Part shown: piece by piece, positions 33,225-42,073 of the stretch
Layout: each line of letters begins with the position of its first letter
Numbering within the stretch: position 1 is the first letter of the stretch
Assembly (NCBI GenBank): GCA_944322345.1
Contig: CALUOO010000003.1
Span: 124,001-188,000 of the forward strand
Length of the DNA: 64,000 bases
From: an uncultured Bacteroides sp.
Lineage (GTDB): Bacteria; Bacteroidota; Bacteroidia; Bacteroidales; Bacteroidaceae
Direction: 5' to 3'
Notes under the pieces: model-generated
The model's database searches: none
What the model was told of the DNA's origin: nothing
The model's input: only the letters and a program-made list of their open reading frames with translations
Translations under genes and position numbers: made by a program

Positions 33225-33321
33225 CGTATCACTTAAGTCATCCTTTCGTATCACGAATGTGTTACTTTCGTTTCACTTAGGTGATACGAATGGTCAACCT
33301 AAGTGATACGAAATAAGATTG
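33225..33321. repeat. 97-bp intergenic repeat, TCACTTAAGT family, copy 2
   Basis: Units start at 33225, 33247 and 33269 (22 bp each). The first two begin CGTATCAC; the third turns into its inverse, ending GTGATACGAA. It is followed by the inverted half-unit ACCTAAGTGATACG and the tail TAAGATTG. Length and layout match 15515-15611 exactly. Confidence 0.8.
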
Positions 33322-33466
33322 CGGAACAACTAGAATAAAAATACTCAAGAAAAGGAATAAGGATGTCATTCGAAAGGGTTACAGACAGCAAAAAGATTTG
33401 TCTGAAGAAGCAAAACATAATATCCTTTCCAGTTTATCTCAGGAATAGGAACAACACCAAAAGACT

Positions 33467-33841
33467 TTAAAACGAAAGATGAATATTCTTATAACTCATA
33501 CGTTTTTTATATTCCATAGGAGAAATCTGTGCACGCTTTTTAAAGAACTTACAAAACGATGCCTGATCTGCAAAATTTAAATTTTCAGCAATTTGTCCAA
33601 CTGAAACACTTTCATCCTCTAACATATTAAATGCCTGCTTCATCAATTCATCACAAATAATTTCATGCGGAGTTTTATCGAGTATATCTTTTATAACACG
33701 CGATAAATGTTTTGTGGATATACATATTTTTACCGAAAATTTAAACAATAGAAACGGTGTTAGCCGGTTCAAAATTATATTAAAGAGATAAAAATCTTTC
33801 CAGAAAGTATTCATGGATGCAATAAAATTATTCATGACCAT
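33467..33841 (-). pseudogene. AraC family regulator, C-terminal DNA-binding fragment
   Basis: The last ~85 codons are a good AraC HTH: STKHLSRVIKDILDKTPHEI, then IAENLNFADQASFCKFFKKR and the end SPMEYKKRM. The preceding ~38 codons have no regulator-like sequence and overlap the start of the transposase remnant on the opposite strand, so the original N-terminal sensor domain has been lost. The gene is therefore probably a fragment truncated by the insertion at about 33800. It could still make a short DNA-binding protein, but I would not expect normal regulation. Confidence 0.65.
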
Positions 33842-34640
33842 ACCAGACTACATCAATTTCCTGCAAATGGGACGATATGAATGTTTCTCGGAACAGACAT
33901 ACCGCAACAATTTTGAGAACGACAGATTTGAGTGCTTATCCTTCAATGAAGCCATCATTAGGGAACACCTTAAAGTGGTCATGAGGAGACTGGTACAGTT
34001 CTTACCTTATCAGCATACAGGAACATCTGAATCGTATTCCCAACACAGTCATATGTGATGCGTTCTTTTCATCAAACCATTAAACAATAACAGTTTCCAC
34101 GTAATAAGCCGTTTCAGGAATGATGCCGTATTGTTTTATTCCACCTTAGAAAATAGGACAGGAAAACGCGAAAGTCCAAAATTACATGACGGAAAGATTG
34201 ACTTTGAAAATCTGGACACCTCAATATGTACCGAGTACAAAGTGAACAAAGGGAAACTTTACGGACCGAAAGCATACTCCAAAGCACTCAAATGGTTTGT
34301 GAATATAGCTGTATGGTATTCTATGGATGGAAGAACAGACAAATGGTAGCAGTATTTCTCTACGGACGAAACACTGAATACACAGGATGTTTTGGACTTT
34401 TACAGGGCACGTTTCCAACTCGAATTTTGTTTTCGTCATGTCAAACAACATGCTGGAATAACAAACTCTCAGTCTACAGACTTCGGGAAACTGGCATTTC
34501 ACTTTAATGCATCACTTGAATCGATAAGCCTTACCAAGGATATTTGTAAGAAAATAGAAATGAATATTACATATCATCATGCAAATCATTCATATACAAT
34601 ACACATGCTTGCACGATTTATTGAGGCTGTCTCAAAATAG
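33813..34640 (+). pseudogene. decayed DDE transposase of a Bacteroides insertion sequence
   Basis: Three pieces of one transposase in different states. The N-terminal piece from 33813 begins MDAIKLFMTIPDYINFLQMG. In a shifted frame near 34035-34130 the DDE-region pieces VICDAFFSS and SFHVISRFRNDAVLFYS appear. Then from 34131 to 34640 come KLYGPKAYSKALKWFVNIAV, a TAG at 34347-34349, and the final piece DFYRARFQLEFCFRHVKQHA (the catalytic Glu/YREK-like region) ending at TAG 34638-34640. The expected ~400-residue protein is shortened by an internal deletion, at least one frameshift and a nonsense codon, so it is inactive. It resembles the IS4-like transposases common in Bacteroides. Its left end lies in the 5' part of the AraC fragment. 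Confidence 0.7.
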
Positions 34641-34796
34641 AAATATAAAAGTAAAAACCTTATAGATTGAAACTTCGTAATAAAAAAACTCCTGCTTTAT
34701 CCCTTATTTATTACAATTATTGGACTAAAAGCAGGAGATTTTTATGTTGTGGCTTATAATTTGTAAGTAAACTTATCTCTATTTTAAGACAGCCTC
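34623..34796. mobile_element. 174-bp element with 16-bp inverted ends (possible MITE or IS end with terminator)
   Basis: GAGGCTGTCTCAAAAT (34623-34638) is inverted with one mismatch at 34781-34796. The left end overlaps the last codons of the transposase remnant. Inside is a strong hairpin (34689-34737). No clear target duplication is visible. Confidence 0.4.
34689..34737. terminator. bidirectional hairpin terminator after the fimbrial operon
   Basis: A stem CTCCTGCTTT (34689-34698) against AAAGCAGGAG (34728-34737), with an A-run before and T-run after, so it works on both strands. It ends the minus-strand fimbrial operon. Confidence 0.7.
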
Positions 34797-34913
34797 TTTT
34801 ATTGCAGACCCTTTCAAGAACTCTTTTTGTTTACTGCCAGAACCGCTTAGGCTAGGCTAATTTTTTAACGAACTATTGTTTTTTATGAATGACTAACATT
34901 TTAATCCGACATT

Positions 34914-36344
34914 TTATTGAAATATAACCGAATTTTGTATCTGCCATTCGTGTCGTGCGTCCAGTACCAGCATGTTGGCTTGGCTCAGGTCCACAGGTTC
35001 GTCTTCTCCGTAACTTTGTGACTGGCTTTTCTCCCCCATGGTATAGAGACGGTTGCGCACGATGCTGAAACAGTTTTCTGTATCCACATTCTCCAGGACC
35101 GATATTTCGGTACGTCCTTCTGTTCCGTCTGGTAGAGATACCAGCGTGCGGATTTCGTCTGTTGTTTCCAGGTTTCTCAGTGTTACATTCCAATGTTTGA
35201 TGATTTTTCCGTCGGCTCCCAGCAGTTGCATCTGGAAAGTTGGTATACCGGCTTCCACGTCGGCTTGTGTCATGGCTGCCGCTACCCAGAAGCTGTCGCC
35301 GAACACCGTTCCTCGGGGCAACGAGATGGTACCTTTCGGATACGCTTCTTCGTCGGTCTGCCAGTTGGTGTCATTGCTGTCCAGATAGCCGTCACCGTTT
35401 TGGTCCAGGGGCAGGAGAGTATTTTCTCCGTTACCGGGAAACCATTTGCATAAGTTTATTTCGTAGACGGTGAATGCGTTGTTTCCGGCCGATCCGGCCA
35501 GAGGGCAGTCGTAGTCCGTGCGCGGGTCGGTACCGTTGATGACGTTGTCCTTGTGGAAGTCGTACGAGTCGTCCACACTTCTGAATCCGCCGAAGATGAC
35601 CGTCTGGTTACATCGGGTGGCGGCCAGTCTCAGTTTGGCCACCGGTTGTCCGTTCACTTCCACCGGAATGCGGGTAAAGTAGCCGAAGGTGCCCGCTACC
35701 TGTCGTCGTGCGACTATCAGTCCGTGCTCCACTTCGGCATCTTCGCTTGTTTTGGACAGTATGATGCCGTTTTCCACAAAGAAGATTTCGGCTCCGGCAA
35801 ACACTTCCTCGGCACGGCCGCCTGTCGGTACGGTCGCTACTTCCGTGCGGGCAAAGTTGTCGCCGGTCTCCACTCCGCTGAAAGGCTCATAGTTTCCGTA
35901 CGTCCCTTCCTGGTAGCCTATCACGTAAGCCATATAGCTTTTTCCTTCTTCCAGGCATTCGTCACCGGTCAGGCTGATGGTGGCATATCGGCCTTGCCCA
36001 TCTTCCGTGCTCCAGGGGATACTGGCCTTGTTGTCCGGATTACACCAGTTGTCGATGGTCCGTTTGAATACCACGCGAGCCGGACTGGCATATTCCACGA
36101 TGAGGATGGCCAGCTTGTCGAAGGTCTGTGTAGGCGTTACACTCGAGATGGGGCGCCGCGTCTGTATGGGTTCCGTTACGCCTTCACCGCCGCTGAAGAG
36201 TTCGCCTACGCTTTCTACCACCACGGTGAACGTCTGTTCCCGGGGCTTGTCCGTTGTCCAGCCATCTTGTGTGTCGGGGCTGCATCCGGTGAGGAATGCC
36301 AGCAGGAGGGCGGCTGGCAGATAGGTCAGTCGATGTCTGTTCAT
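34914..36344 (-). CDS. fimbrillin-like lipoprotein, last gene of the fimbrial operon
   Basis: A 476-residue protein. Lipoprotein signal MNRHRLTYLPAALLLAFLTG precedes Cys21. The architecture follows Mfa1/FimA-like proteins: a first beta-domain with RRPISSVTPTQTFDKLAILI, a repeated hint of RRQVAGTFGYFTRIPVEVNG near residues 210-230 (the same phrase is in the major fimbrillin as HRQVAGMFTYAYNVP), and the end SIVRNRLYTMGEK, which parallels SILRNHLYGIGKK of the gene at 42074. The final residues ARHEWQIQNSVIF parallel the fimbrillin end. I infer a minor pilin or tip-associated subunit. Base composition is high in G+C as in the rest of the operon. Confidence 0.75.
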   Translation of the reverse strand: MNRHRLTYLPAALLLAFLTGCSPDTQDGWTTDKPREQTFTVVVESVGELFSGGEGVTEPIQTRRPISSVTPTQTFDKLAILIVEYASPARVVFKRTIDNWCNPDNKASIPWSTEDGQGRYATISLTGDECLEEGKSYMAYVIGYQEGTYGNYEPFSGVETGDNFARTEVATVPTGGRAEEVFAGAEIFFVENGIILSKTSEDAEVEHGLIVARRQVAGTFGYFTRIPVEVNGQPVAKLRLAATRCNQTVIFGGFRSVDDSYDFHKDNVINGTDPRTDYDCPLAGSAGNNAFTVYEINLCKWFPGNGENTLLPLDQNGDGYLDSNDTNWQTDEEAYPKGTISLPRGTVFGDSFWVAAAMTQADVEAGIPTFQMQLLGADGKIIKHWNVTLRNLETTDEIRTLVSLPDGTEGRTEISVLENVDTENCFSIVRNRLYTMGEKSQSQSYGEDEPVDLSQANMLVLDARHEWQIQNSVIFQ

Positions 36345-36356
36345 TGTTTTGTAGTT

Positions 36357-37583
36357 TTAGGGTTTTTGGCCTTTCAGCGCATTGCTGCAGTCTATGGGAT
36401 GACTGGGGGTGCCCAGGCTGTAGAAGTGGTTGGCCTCGATGGGAAACAGGTATTTGTCCAGGTCGTCGATGATACCGGTACCTATGTCATATTGTTCTCC
36501 AAATGCCAGGTCGTCTCCCCCTTTCCAGGGTTTGGTCAGGCGTACCTTGGTGCTTTCGCCCACAATGCCGGTGATGCCGGTCGTTACAAATTCCACCATC
36601 AGGGTGTAGTCATACCGCTGACTGTCCGGCCGGTCCATGGGAAGCAGGAAGGCGGTACCCTGGCACCGGTATGTAGCATCTGTCGCTACGCCTGATGAGG
36701 GGGCCTCCGACTCTGTTTTGAATTCGTCTGTTCCGATGTCCATCAGCACCCGTCCCTCCTCGTAGTGGGCCTCGCCTCCGTAGGGGCTGGTCACGAAGTC
36801 GGGCACAGCCGGTATGACGGGCACCTGGGTGTTCTGTGAGTTGTACAGCAGTACCCTCACGCGTTCCACCTCTGTCGGAATCCGGTTCAGGCAGACTTGC
36901 AGTCCGGCCACACGGCGGTATAGCATCAGTGTACCGATGTTGGCCGGTTCCGTGGTCTGGGGGCTGAAGTCGATGCTTCCGGCAAAGAATTCCGAGTGCA
37001 TCAGGTCGCCCGTCGTCTTTCCTTCCACCATCCGGACGGCCTGGCTCAGCTTGCTGCCGGTGCTGATGCTATAGGGCAGTCCGTAGGTCAGGGCCGAGTT
37101 GTGGCCGTCGTAGTCCAGCATTTCGTCTGCGTTTTCGGCACAGTCCAGTCCCACGGCCACCAGCTTGTAGTTCTTTCCGGTCTGGAATCCGTAGCCGACG
37201 GAGTAAGTCAGGTTGGCCGTGGTGGTCGGCAGTTTTCCTTCTTGGGTCCGTCCGATGCGTTCGGTCCACTGTACGTCCTGCATGGCCCGGCAGGTATAGT
37301 CCTGGCCGTCGGCATCCTGTTCATAGATGTAGAGAAATACGTCCGTGACATGTTGCGTGCCCGGTATGCTTGTGCCGTCTGCCGTGCCGTCATAGGCAGG
37401 CAGGGTGGTGCGTGTCTGCAAGGAGCTGCTGGTGGTCAGTGTGAGGGTTACTCCCTCTACGGTCTGTCCCTCCGGGTATGGCTGGTCGGTCTGGCAGGAG
37501 GTCCCTGTCAGCAGGAGCGCTCCGGCCAGCCAGGCCATGCTGATATAGTGTCTGGTTTTAGGGTTCATGTCGGTCTGTTTCAT
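36357..37583 (-). CDS. FimB/Mfa2-like fimbrial lipoprotein
   Basis: A 408-residue protein. The ATG at 37583 overlaps the TAA of the upstream adhesin gene by one base (TAATG), so it is translationally coupled; a second Met five codons later is possible. Lipoprotein signal ending in GALLLTGTSC with Cys30. The chain has VTDVFLYIYEQDADG (near residues 78-92), MLYRRVAGLQVCLNRIPTEV (near 223-242) and ends in HFYSLGTPSHPIDC, features of FimB/Mfa2 and minor fimbrillins. Two additional fimbrillin-like lipoproteins (this and the next gene) after the tip protein fit the FimCDE/Mfa3-5 accessory-subunit position of Porphyromonas loci. Exact role unknown. Confidence 0.7.
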   Translation of the reverse strand: MKQTDMNPKTRHYISMAWLAGALLLTGTSCQTDQPYPEGQTVEGVTLTLTTSSSLQTRTTLPAYDGTADGTSIPGTQHVTDVFLYIYEQDADGQDYTCRAMQDVQWTERIGRTQEGKLPTTTANLTYSVGYGFQTGKNYKLVAVGLDCAENADEMLDYDGHNSALTYGLPYSISTGSKLSQAVRMVEGKTTGDLMHSEFFAGSIDFSPQTTEPANIGTLMLYRRVAGLQVCLNRIPTEVERVRVLLYNSQNTQVPVIPAVPDFVTSPYGGEAHYEEGRVLMDIGTDEFKTESEAPSSGVATDATYRCQGTAFLLPMDRPDSQRYDYTLMVEFVTTGITGIVGESTKVRLTKPWKGGDDLAFGEQYDIGTGIIDDLDKYLFPIEANHFYSLGTPSHPIDCSNALKGQKP

Positions 37584-40500
37584 TATTGTTCTGTTTTTTC
37601 CAGGTAGAATCGTCCTTCGCCGGCGGTCAGTCCGTCCACTGTGAGGGTCAGGCGGTTGCCGCCCAGGCGGTGACGTGTCTGCGTGCGCGTGTCCACCAGG
37701 GTCCAGCCCTTCCACCGGCTGCCGTAGTCCAGCGTGAGCTGTGCCTGTTGCGGGGTGTCGGTGAGGAATCCCAGTGCGATGCGGTGACCGTCCTTCACAC
37801 GTTGGATGTCCAGGGCCCGCTGGTCGGCCACGGTGTAGACTTTCACCTTCGGCAGGCATTCACGGTCTATCAGCACGGGGATGTCCTCGCCTGTGCGGAA
37901 GGCGTCCGTAGCCGTATTGCTGTAGCTCACCAGGCAGGTGCTCCGGCCCTTGGCAGTGGCTGCCGATACGGCCAACGTTTCCGGCCGCACACCGGAGGTT
38001 GCGGTACCTCGGGTGGAGGCCTGTGCGGCTTGGGGCTGTACAAACATACTTTCGGTATAGGTGATGCCGAGGCTCTGTCCTTCGGCTTGGGCCGATACAT
38101 AGAAGGCTTGCATGGGGGCCAGTACGCCGTTTTGGGCAGCCGTCCCGGTGGTGGTGGCCTGCAGGCTGCCGTCTGTCCCCAGGGAGTAGGTCACGTAGCC
38201 CTCCTCCGTTTCCACACGGATGGCACTGATGCCCGTGTTGCGTGTCAGCAGCTGTCTGATGTCAAGGTAGCTCATGAACGGGTTGCCGGCTACGAACTCG
38301 GTACTCCCTCCGTTTTCGTTCGTCAGCGTGTAGGCAAAGGTGGTGCCGCTGCCGTTCGCGGGATTGTAGCCCGTCCCTTCGTATACGAATCGTCCGTTCT
38401 GGCTGCCCCGGCCGATGCTGACGGGGCTTCCCGTCTGTACGCCTCCCAGTGTGAAGTAGTGATATGTATCGTAGGCCTTCGGGAAGCGCAGGCGGTAGCC
38501 GGTGCTGCCGTTCAGGGCGTCACCCACTTTCATCGAGAAGCCCTGCCCCTCATCGTAGGCCTCGTTCACGGCGTTGAAGGTACGGCTCCATTCGGCTTCG
38601 GCTGCCCAGGTTCCGCCTGTACCGCTCGAGGTGGCGTAGGGCACCGTCCGGCTCCACATGCGCTGGCGCACTATCGGGTTGTGGCGCACTTCGGGGTAAT
38701 TCGTCGCGTCCAAAGGCGTGAAGTAGGCCGGCATTTCGGGCGATACGAACATGTCGCCCGTCACCATGCCGTGCAGCGGTGCCGCCACGTTGTGGAAGCT
38801 GCCTCCGCTGAGCAGCATCTCCACGTAGGCCCCGTCGTAGTCCAGGTAGTGCGTGTTCAGCACGGCGGCTCCGGGTTCAAAGTGGATGTAGCTGCAGTGA
38901 TTGGCTCCCCAGAAGGAGTCTGTCTCGTTCCAGGCCGTCAGCTTGGGGTAGCGTGTGGCTCCGCCGGGAATCACCACGTTGGTGCAGGTCCACGGCGAGC
39001 CGTTGGTCCAGTTGTTCCAGTTGTTCCAGTCGGTGTCGGCAGCCGCCTTCTTCCAGGTGGTCTGCAGCGGGTGTACCTGGGCATGCAGGCCGTTGTAGGG
39101 CAGTCCGCTGATGGAGTAGTCGCCCACGGGCAGGCTCACTTCCAGGATGGCCTGTCCGTCGCTGCCGGCGGCGGTGGAGGTCACGTCGCGTTCCTCGGTT
39201 TGGCCCACACCGTTGTACGGATAGCACGTCAGCCGTGCAGAGTAGGTGGTTCCTTCCTTCAGGCCGGAGAGGGTTATCCCGATGGTGCCCTGCTGCGTCC
39301 CGGCATCGGCACACACATGGTGGTCCCATGTCTTGACCTGGACCGTCGTCTGGTCGTCCGGTTCCTCGGCACAGTCGGGGATGCCGTTGTTGTTCAGGTC
39401 CGGGCGGGTATAGAAGCCGTGTACGTTGATGACCTCGCCTACGTCGACCACCGAGGGGAAGGTGATGCGCACCTCGTCGTAGGGCGACTGCGGCGTCACC
39501 TCGATGGTGCTCAGACCGTCGTTACCGATGACTTCGACCGAGGCTACCCCGCCCGAAGTCGTATTGTCGGCCACGGCCGTTCCTCCTTTGTAGGCCACCA
39601 GCGAGATCTGGCTCAGCAGGCCCACGTTGGTCAGATAGGCAGGGTTGCTGATGACGGCGCCCACCGGTTGTCCGGCTCCTATTTCGTTGAACTTGACGGC
39701 GATGGTGGTACGTCCGATGACGCTGGCCACCTTGACAATCTGTGCATGGGTGGTCAGGCTGTTGTCCAGGACGTTGGCCAGGTTGTTGAGGGTACTGCCC
39801 ACGCTTACTGCCGCCGAACTTCCCGTTTCGCTGTAGTTGATTTCCGCTCCGTGTTTCTGCGTTGTAATCAGTTCCATGCAGGCTGCCGACGTGCCGCTCT
39901 GATTGGCACAGGTCGTGGGTTCGTAGAAGGCATAGTACAGCCGGAACTTGTTCAGGTTGAGGTTCAGCAGGCCGGCGGTCCACAGCTCCACGCGGTCGAA
40001 GGTCGTGGCCTCGGTTTCCAGGTAAAAGCGCAGCTGGCTGCCGCCGCCTCCCAGCAGGCCTACGCCCACGGTGTTGTTGGTCTGCGTCAGGCTGTTGCCC
40101 ACTTCCTTCGTGCCGTTGTACAGGCGGATGAAGAAGAACCTCAGCACGTCTGCGCTGAGCAGGGTATTGCTGGTCTGCATCACGAAGCCCACGCGGTTTT
40201 TCCCCGTCAGGGTGATGGGCGATGCCGAGGTGACTGCCACAATGCCTCGGGCCTGTATCAGGCTCAGGGCGCTGATGCACTCGGCATAGTTGTCGGGGTC
40301 GCTGTCTACCAGGTTGTCGGCGCTGTGGGTCTTGCTGAAGAGGTCTATCAGCTGTCCTCCGGAGTCCATCGTGGCCTGGGCCTGGTAGCCGGTGATGCCA
40401 CCCGTGTTGATCATCCGGTTGTTGCAGCCCTCTTCTGTTTGGGTGCTTTTGCGGGTGATGATGGCTTTTTGGATGATTTTTTTCTTGCCGTCGGCGCTGG

Positions 40501-41959
40501 TATATTCGGCGGTCACCACGTAGTCGCCGTCGGCGGTCATGCCGGTTATCTGGTTGCCTTCCAGGCTGGGGGTCACACCGTTTGCCGGTTCTACCCGGTA
40601 GCTCACGCTTCCGCCGTTGTAGTTGGTGGCGGGCAGGGTGTACCGGTCGCTCCAGATGGTGTCGTTGCCGAGGCTGAATTCGGACGAGACGTCTACGGTT
40701 ACCGGGTCGCGGGAGTAGGCGTAATGTACCTGTACTGCAGAAAGTAGGTTGAGTCCGGCAGGTAAATCCAATTCCAATATCTGGGCATTATCCTTGTTCA
40801 GTATCATGCTGAATTGTCTGGCACCACCTGATAAAGCTGATACTCCAACCCCTGTTTCTGTATTTATTGCATCTAATTTTTTTGTTTTCTTATCATAAAC
40901 GGTTAAGGACGTTTCTCCTAAAGTTATGGAAGCAAGCCCTCCACCTGTTGCGTAGTAACCAATTTCCGAGCCTTTGGCAATTGTTGTACCAAAATTGACT
41001 CTACAGCTTAATCCGCCGCTTAATAATCCGGTTAGTAGTTCACAGATTGGACCGTTGTCAGGATTATCATCAACCAATGATTCGCATGTTGTCCATGTTC
41101 CTATTCCAAGTACATTCGCATAATATTCTCCTTCTGCATGCTGATAATCAGTATATCCCAATGGGGCTTCCGCCGCAATCTTCTCCTCATTGTCTCCCAC
41201 AAAGGCATAGTAGAACTTCATGCCGCCCAATGCCGTGACGTCGATGGAGCTGTTGCCGATGCGCACCTCGTCAAAAGGCTTTTTGGTGGTGAAGGAAACC
41301 TCGCTCAGTCCTCCCGCCACGTTCAGCAGGTTGAGGTTCAGCAGCTTGAAGCTTTCGCCGCTGCCTTGTGTGGTCGACCGGTCCTGCTTTACGCCTTTCA
41401 GGTAGGTTTCTATCCAGAAGCCGCTCAGCACGCTCAGTCCCAGTACGCTGCCCGTAGTCTGGTAGGCAAAGCCTACCTTGATGCCTTTGTTGTTGTAGTA
41501 CACGCGGTTCACGTCCTTCACCGACAGAATGGGCAGGCCGGTATTGATGTCGGCCACACCCTCGAAGCTGACGTAATCGTCCAGTCGGTCGTTCACCAAA
41601 TATTCCACCCGGTTGTCGGCCGAGAGTACGTTCACCAGGCTTTGCGTGAGGTTGTTCACCACGCGTCCTTCGCCTACGAGCGGCACGCGGCAAGTGGGAG
41701 AATAAGTATAGCCTCCGTACTCTGTAATGGGGGTGGTTGATACGGCCAATGCGGAAGTATTGGTAAAAATTAAACGGGAAGTATTACCAGTACTTTCGTA
41801 CTGCAGGTAAGAAAACATGCCGTCATCATAACATGCGTTCAAGGTTACCGTTATCAGGACTGCCAAAAGATGGATTATACTGGCAAAATGTTTTCTGAGC
41901 GTTTGTATCCGCTGCGAGGCAAATTCTTTCCCTCGGAATAACTGGTAGAATCTGTTCAT
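37583..41959 (-). CDS. giant fimbrial adhesin / tip protein (1458 residues)
   Basis: The largest gene of the window. The N-terminus (residues 1-43) ends in a lipobox-like LLAVLITVTLNAC. Four diverged copies of a ~130-residue beta-rich module lie at about residues 100-256, 290-415, 540-680 and 725-852; each has a hydrophobic LLSxxxL/F core followed by a FDEVRI-, FDRVEL- or YDEVRI-type strand and, in most, a YAF/HGFY close. A dockerin-like DLNNNGIPDC is near residues 854-863. A C-terminal part with NWTNGSPWTCTNVVIPGGAT and a beta-sandwich end follows. There is no protease or glycosidase motif. Position between the major fimbrillin and two minor lipoproteins suggests the adhesive tip. Composition is mosaic: most is G+C-rich, but about 40.74-41.17 and 41.70-41.96 kb are A+T-rich. 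Confidence 0.65.
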   Translation of the reverse strand: MNRFYQLFRGKEFASQRIQTLRKHFASIIHLLAVLITVTLNACYDDGMFSYLQYESTGNTSRLIFTNTSALAVSTTPITEYGGYTYSPTCRVPLVGEGRVVNNLTQSLVNVLSADNRVEYLVNDRLDDYVSFEGVADINTGLPILSVKDVNRVYYNNKGIKVGFAYQTTGSVLGLSVLSGFWIETYLKGVKQDRSTTQGSGESFKLLNLNLLNVAGGLSEVSFTTKKPFDEVRIGNSSIDVTALGGMKFYYAFVGDNEEKIAAEAPLGYTDYQHAEGEYYANVLGIGTWTTCESLVDDNPDNGPICELLTGLLSGGLSCRVNFGTTIAKGSEIGYYATGGGLASITLGETSLTVYDKKTKKLDAINTETGVGVSALSGGARQFSMILNKDNAQILELDLPAGLNLLSAVQVHYAYSRDPVTVDVSSEFSLGNDTIWSDRYTLPATNYNGGSVSYRVEPANGVTPSLEGNQITGMTADGDYVVTAEYTSADGKKKIIQKAIITRKSTQTEEGCNNRMINTGGITGYQAQATMDSGGQLIDLFSKTHSADNLVDSDPDNYAECISALSLIQARGIVAVTSASPITLTGKNRVGFVMQTSNTLLSADVLRFFFIRLYNGTKEVGNSLTQTNNTVGVGLLGGGGSQLRFYLETEATTFDRVELWTAGLLNLNLNKFRLYYAFYEPTTCANQSGTSAACMELITTQKHGAEINYSETGSSAAVSVGSTLNNLANVLDNSLTTHAQIVKVASVIGRTTIAVKFNEIGAGQPVGAVISNPAYLTNVGLLSQISLVAYKGGTAVADNTTSGGVASVEVIGNDGLSTIEVTPQSPYDEVRITFPSVVDVGEVINVHGFYTRPDLNNNGIPDCAEEPDDQTTVQVKTWDHHVCADAGTQQGTIGITLSGLKEGTTYSARLTCYPYNGVGQTEERDVTSTAAGSDGQAILEVSLPVGDYSISGLPYNGLHAQVHPLQTTWKKAAADTDWNNWNNWTNGSPWTCTNVVIPGGATRYPKLTAWNETDSFWGANHCSYIHFEPGAAVLNTHYLDYDGAYVEMLLSGGSFHNVAAPLHGMVTGDMFVSPEMPAYFTPLDATNYPEVRHNPIVRQRMWSRTVPYATSSGTGGTWAAEAEWSRTFNAVNEAYDEGQGFSMKVGDALNGSTGYRLRFPKAYDTYHYFTLGGVQTGSPVSIGRGSQNGRFVYEGTGYNPANGSGTTFAYTLTNENGGSTEFVAGNPFMSYLDIRQLLTRNTGISAIRVETEEGYVTYSLGTDGSLQATTTGTAAQNGVLAPMQAFYVSAQAEGQSLGITYTESMFVQPQAAQASTRGTATSGVRPETLAVSAATAKGRSTCLVSYSNTATDAFRTGEDIPVLIDRECLPKVKVYTVADQRALDIQRVKDGHRIALGFLTDTPQQAQLTLDYGSRWKGWTLVDTRTQTRHRLGGNRLTLTVDGLTAGEGRFYLEKTEQ

Positions 41960-41983
41960 TGTTACAGGTTTTGGGAGTTGGAA

Positions 41984-42028
41984 ACAGGCAGGTGCGTTTC
42001 TGCCGGCGGCACCTGCACACCTGCCTGT
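41984..42028 (-). terminator. hairpin between the major fimbrillin and the adhesin gene
   Basis: An 11-bp stem (ACAGGCAGGTG 41984-41994 against CACCTGCCTGT 42018-42028) in the 114-bp gap, with TTT after it on the minus strand. It could act as a partial terminator that lowers expression of the downstream tip genes, or protect the fimbrillin mRNA end. Confidence 0.6.
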
Positions 42029-42073
42029 CTGTAAGTTCAGTTTGTTCTTATCGGGTGAACATCCGTGGGCTCA

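Noticed and set aside
35553-36695. Long plus-strand open frame opposite the fimbrillin-like lipoprotein
   Set aside because: Same cause; it crosses two real minus-strand genes and the gap between them.
37586-40747. A 1053-codon open frame on the plus strand opposite the adhesin gene
   Set aside because: It is a by-product of G/C-ending codons in the real minus-strand gene. It has no signal, no domain and a low-complexity Gly/Val/Arg/His content, and the minus strand has lipobox, modules and operon context.
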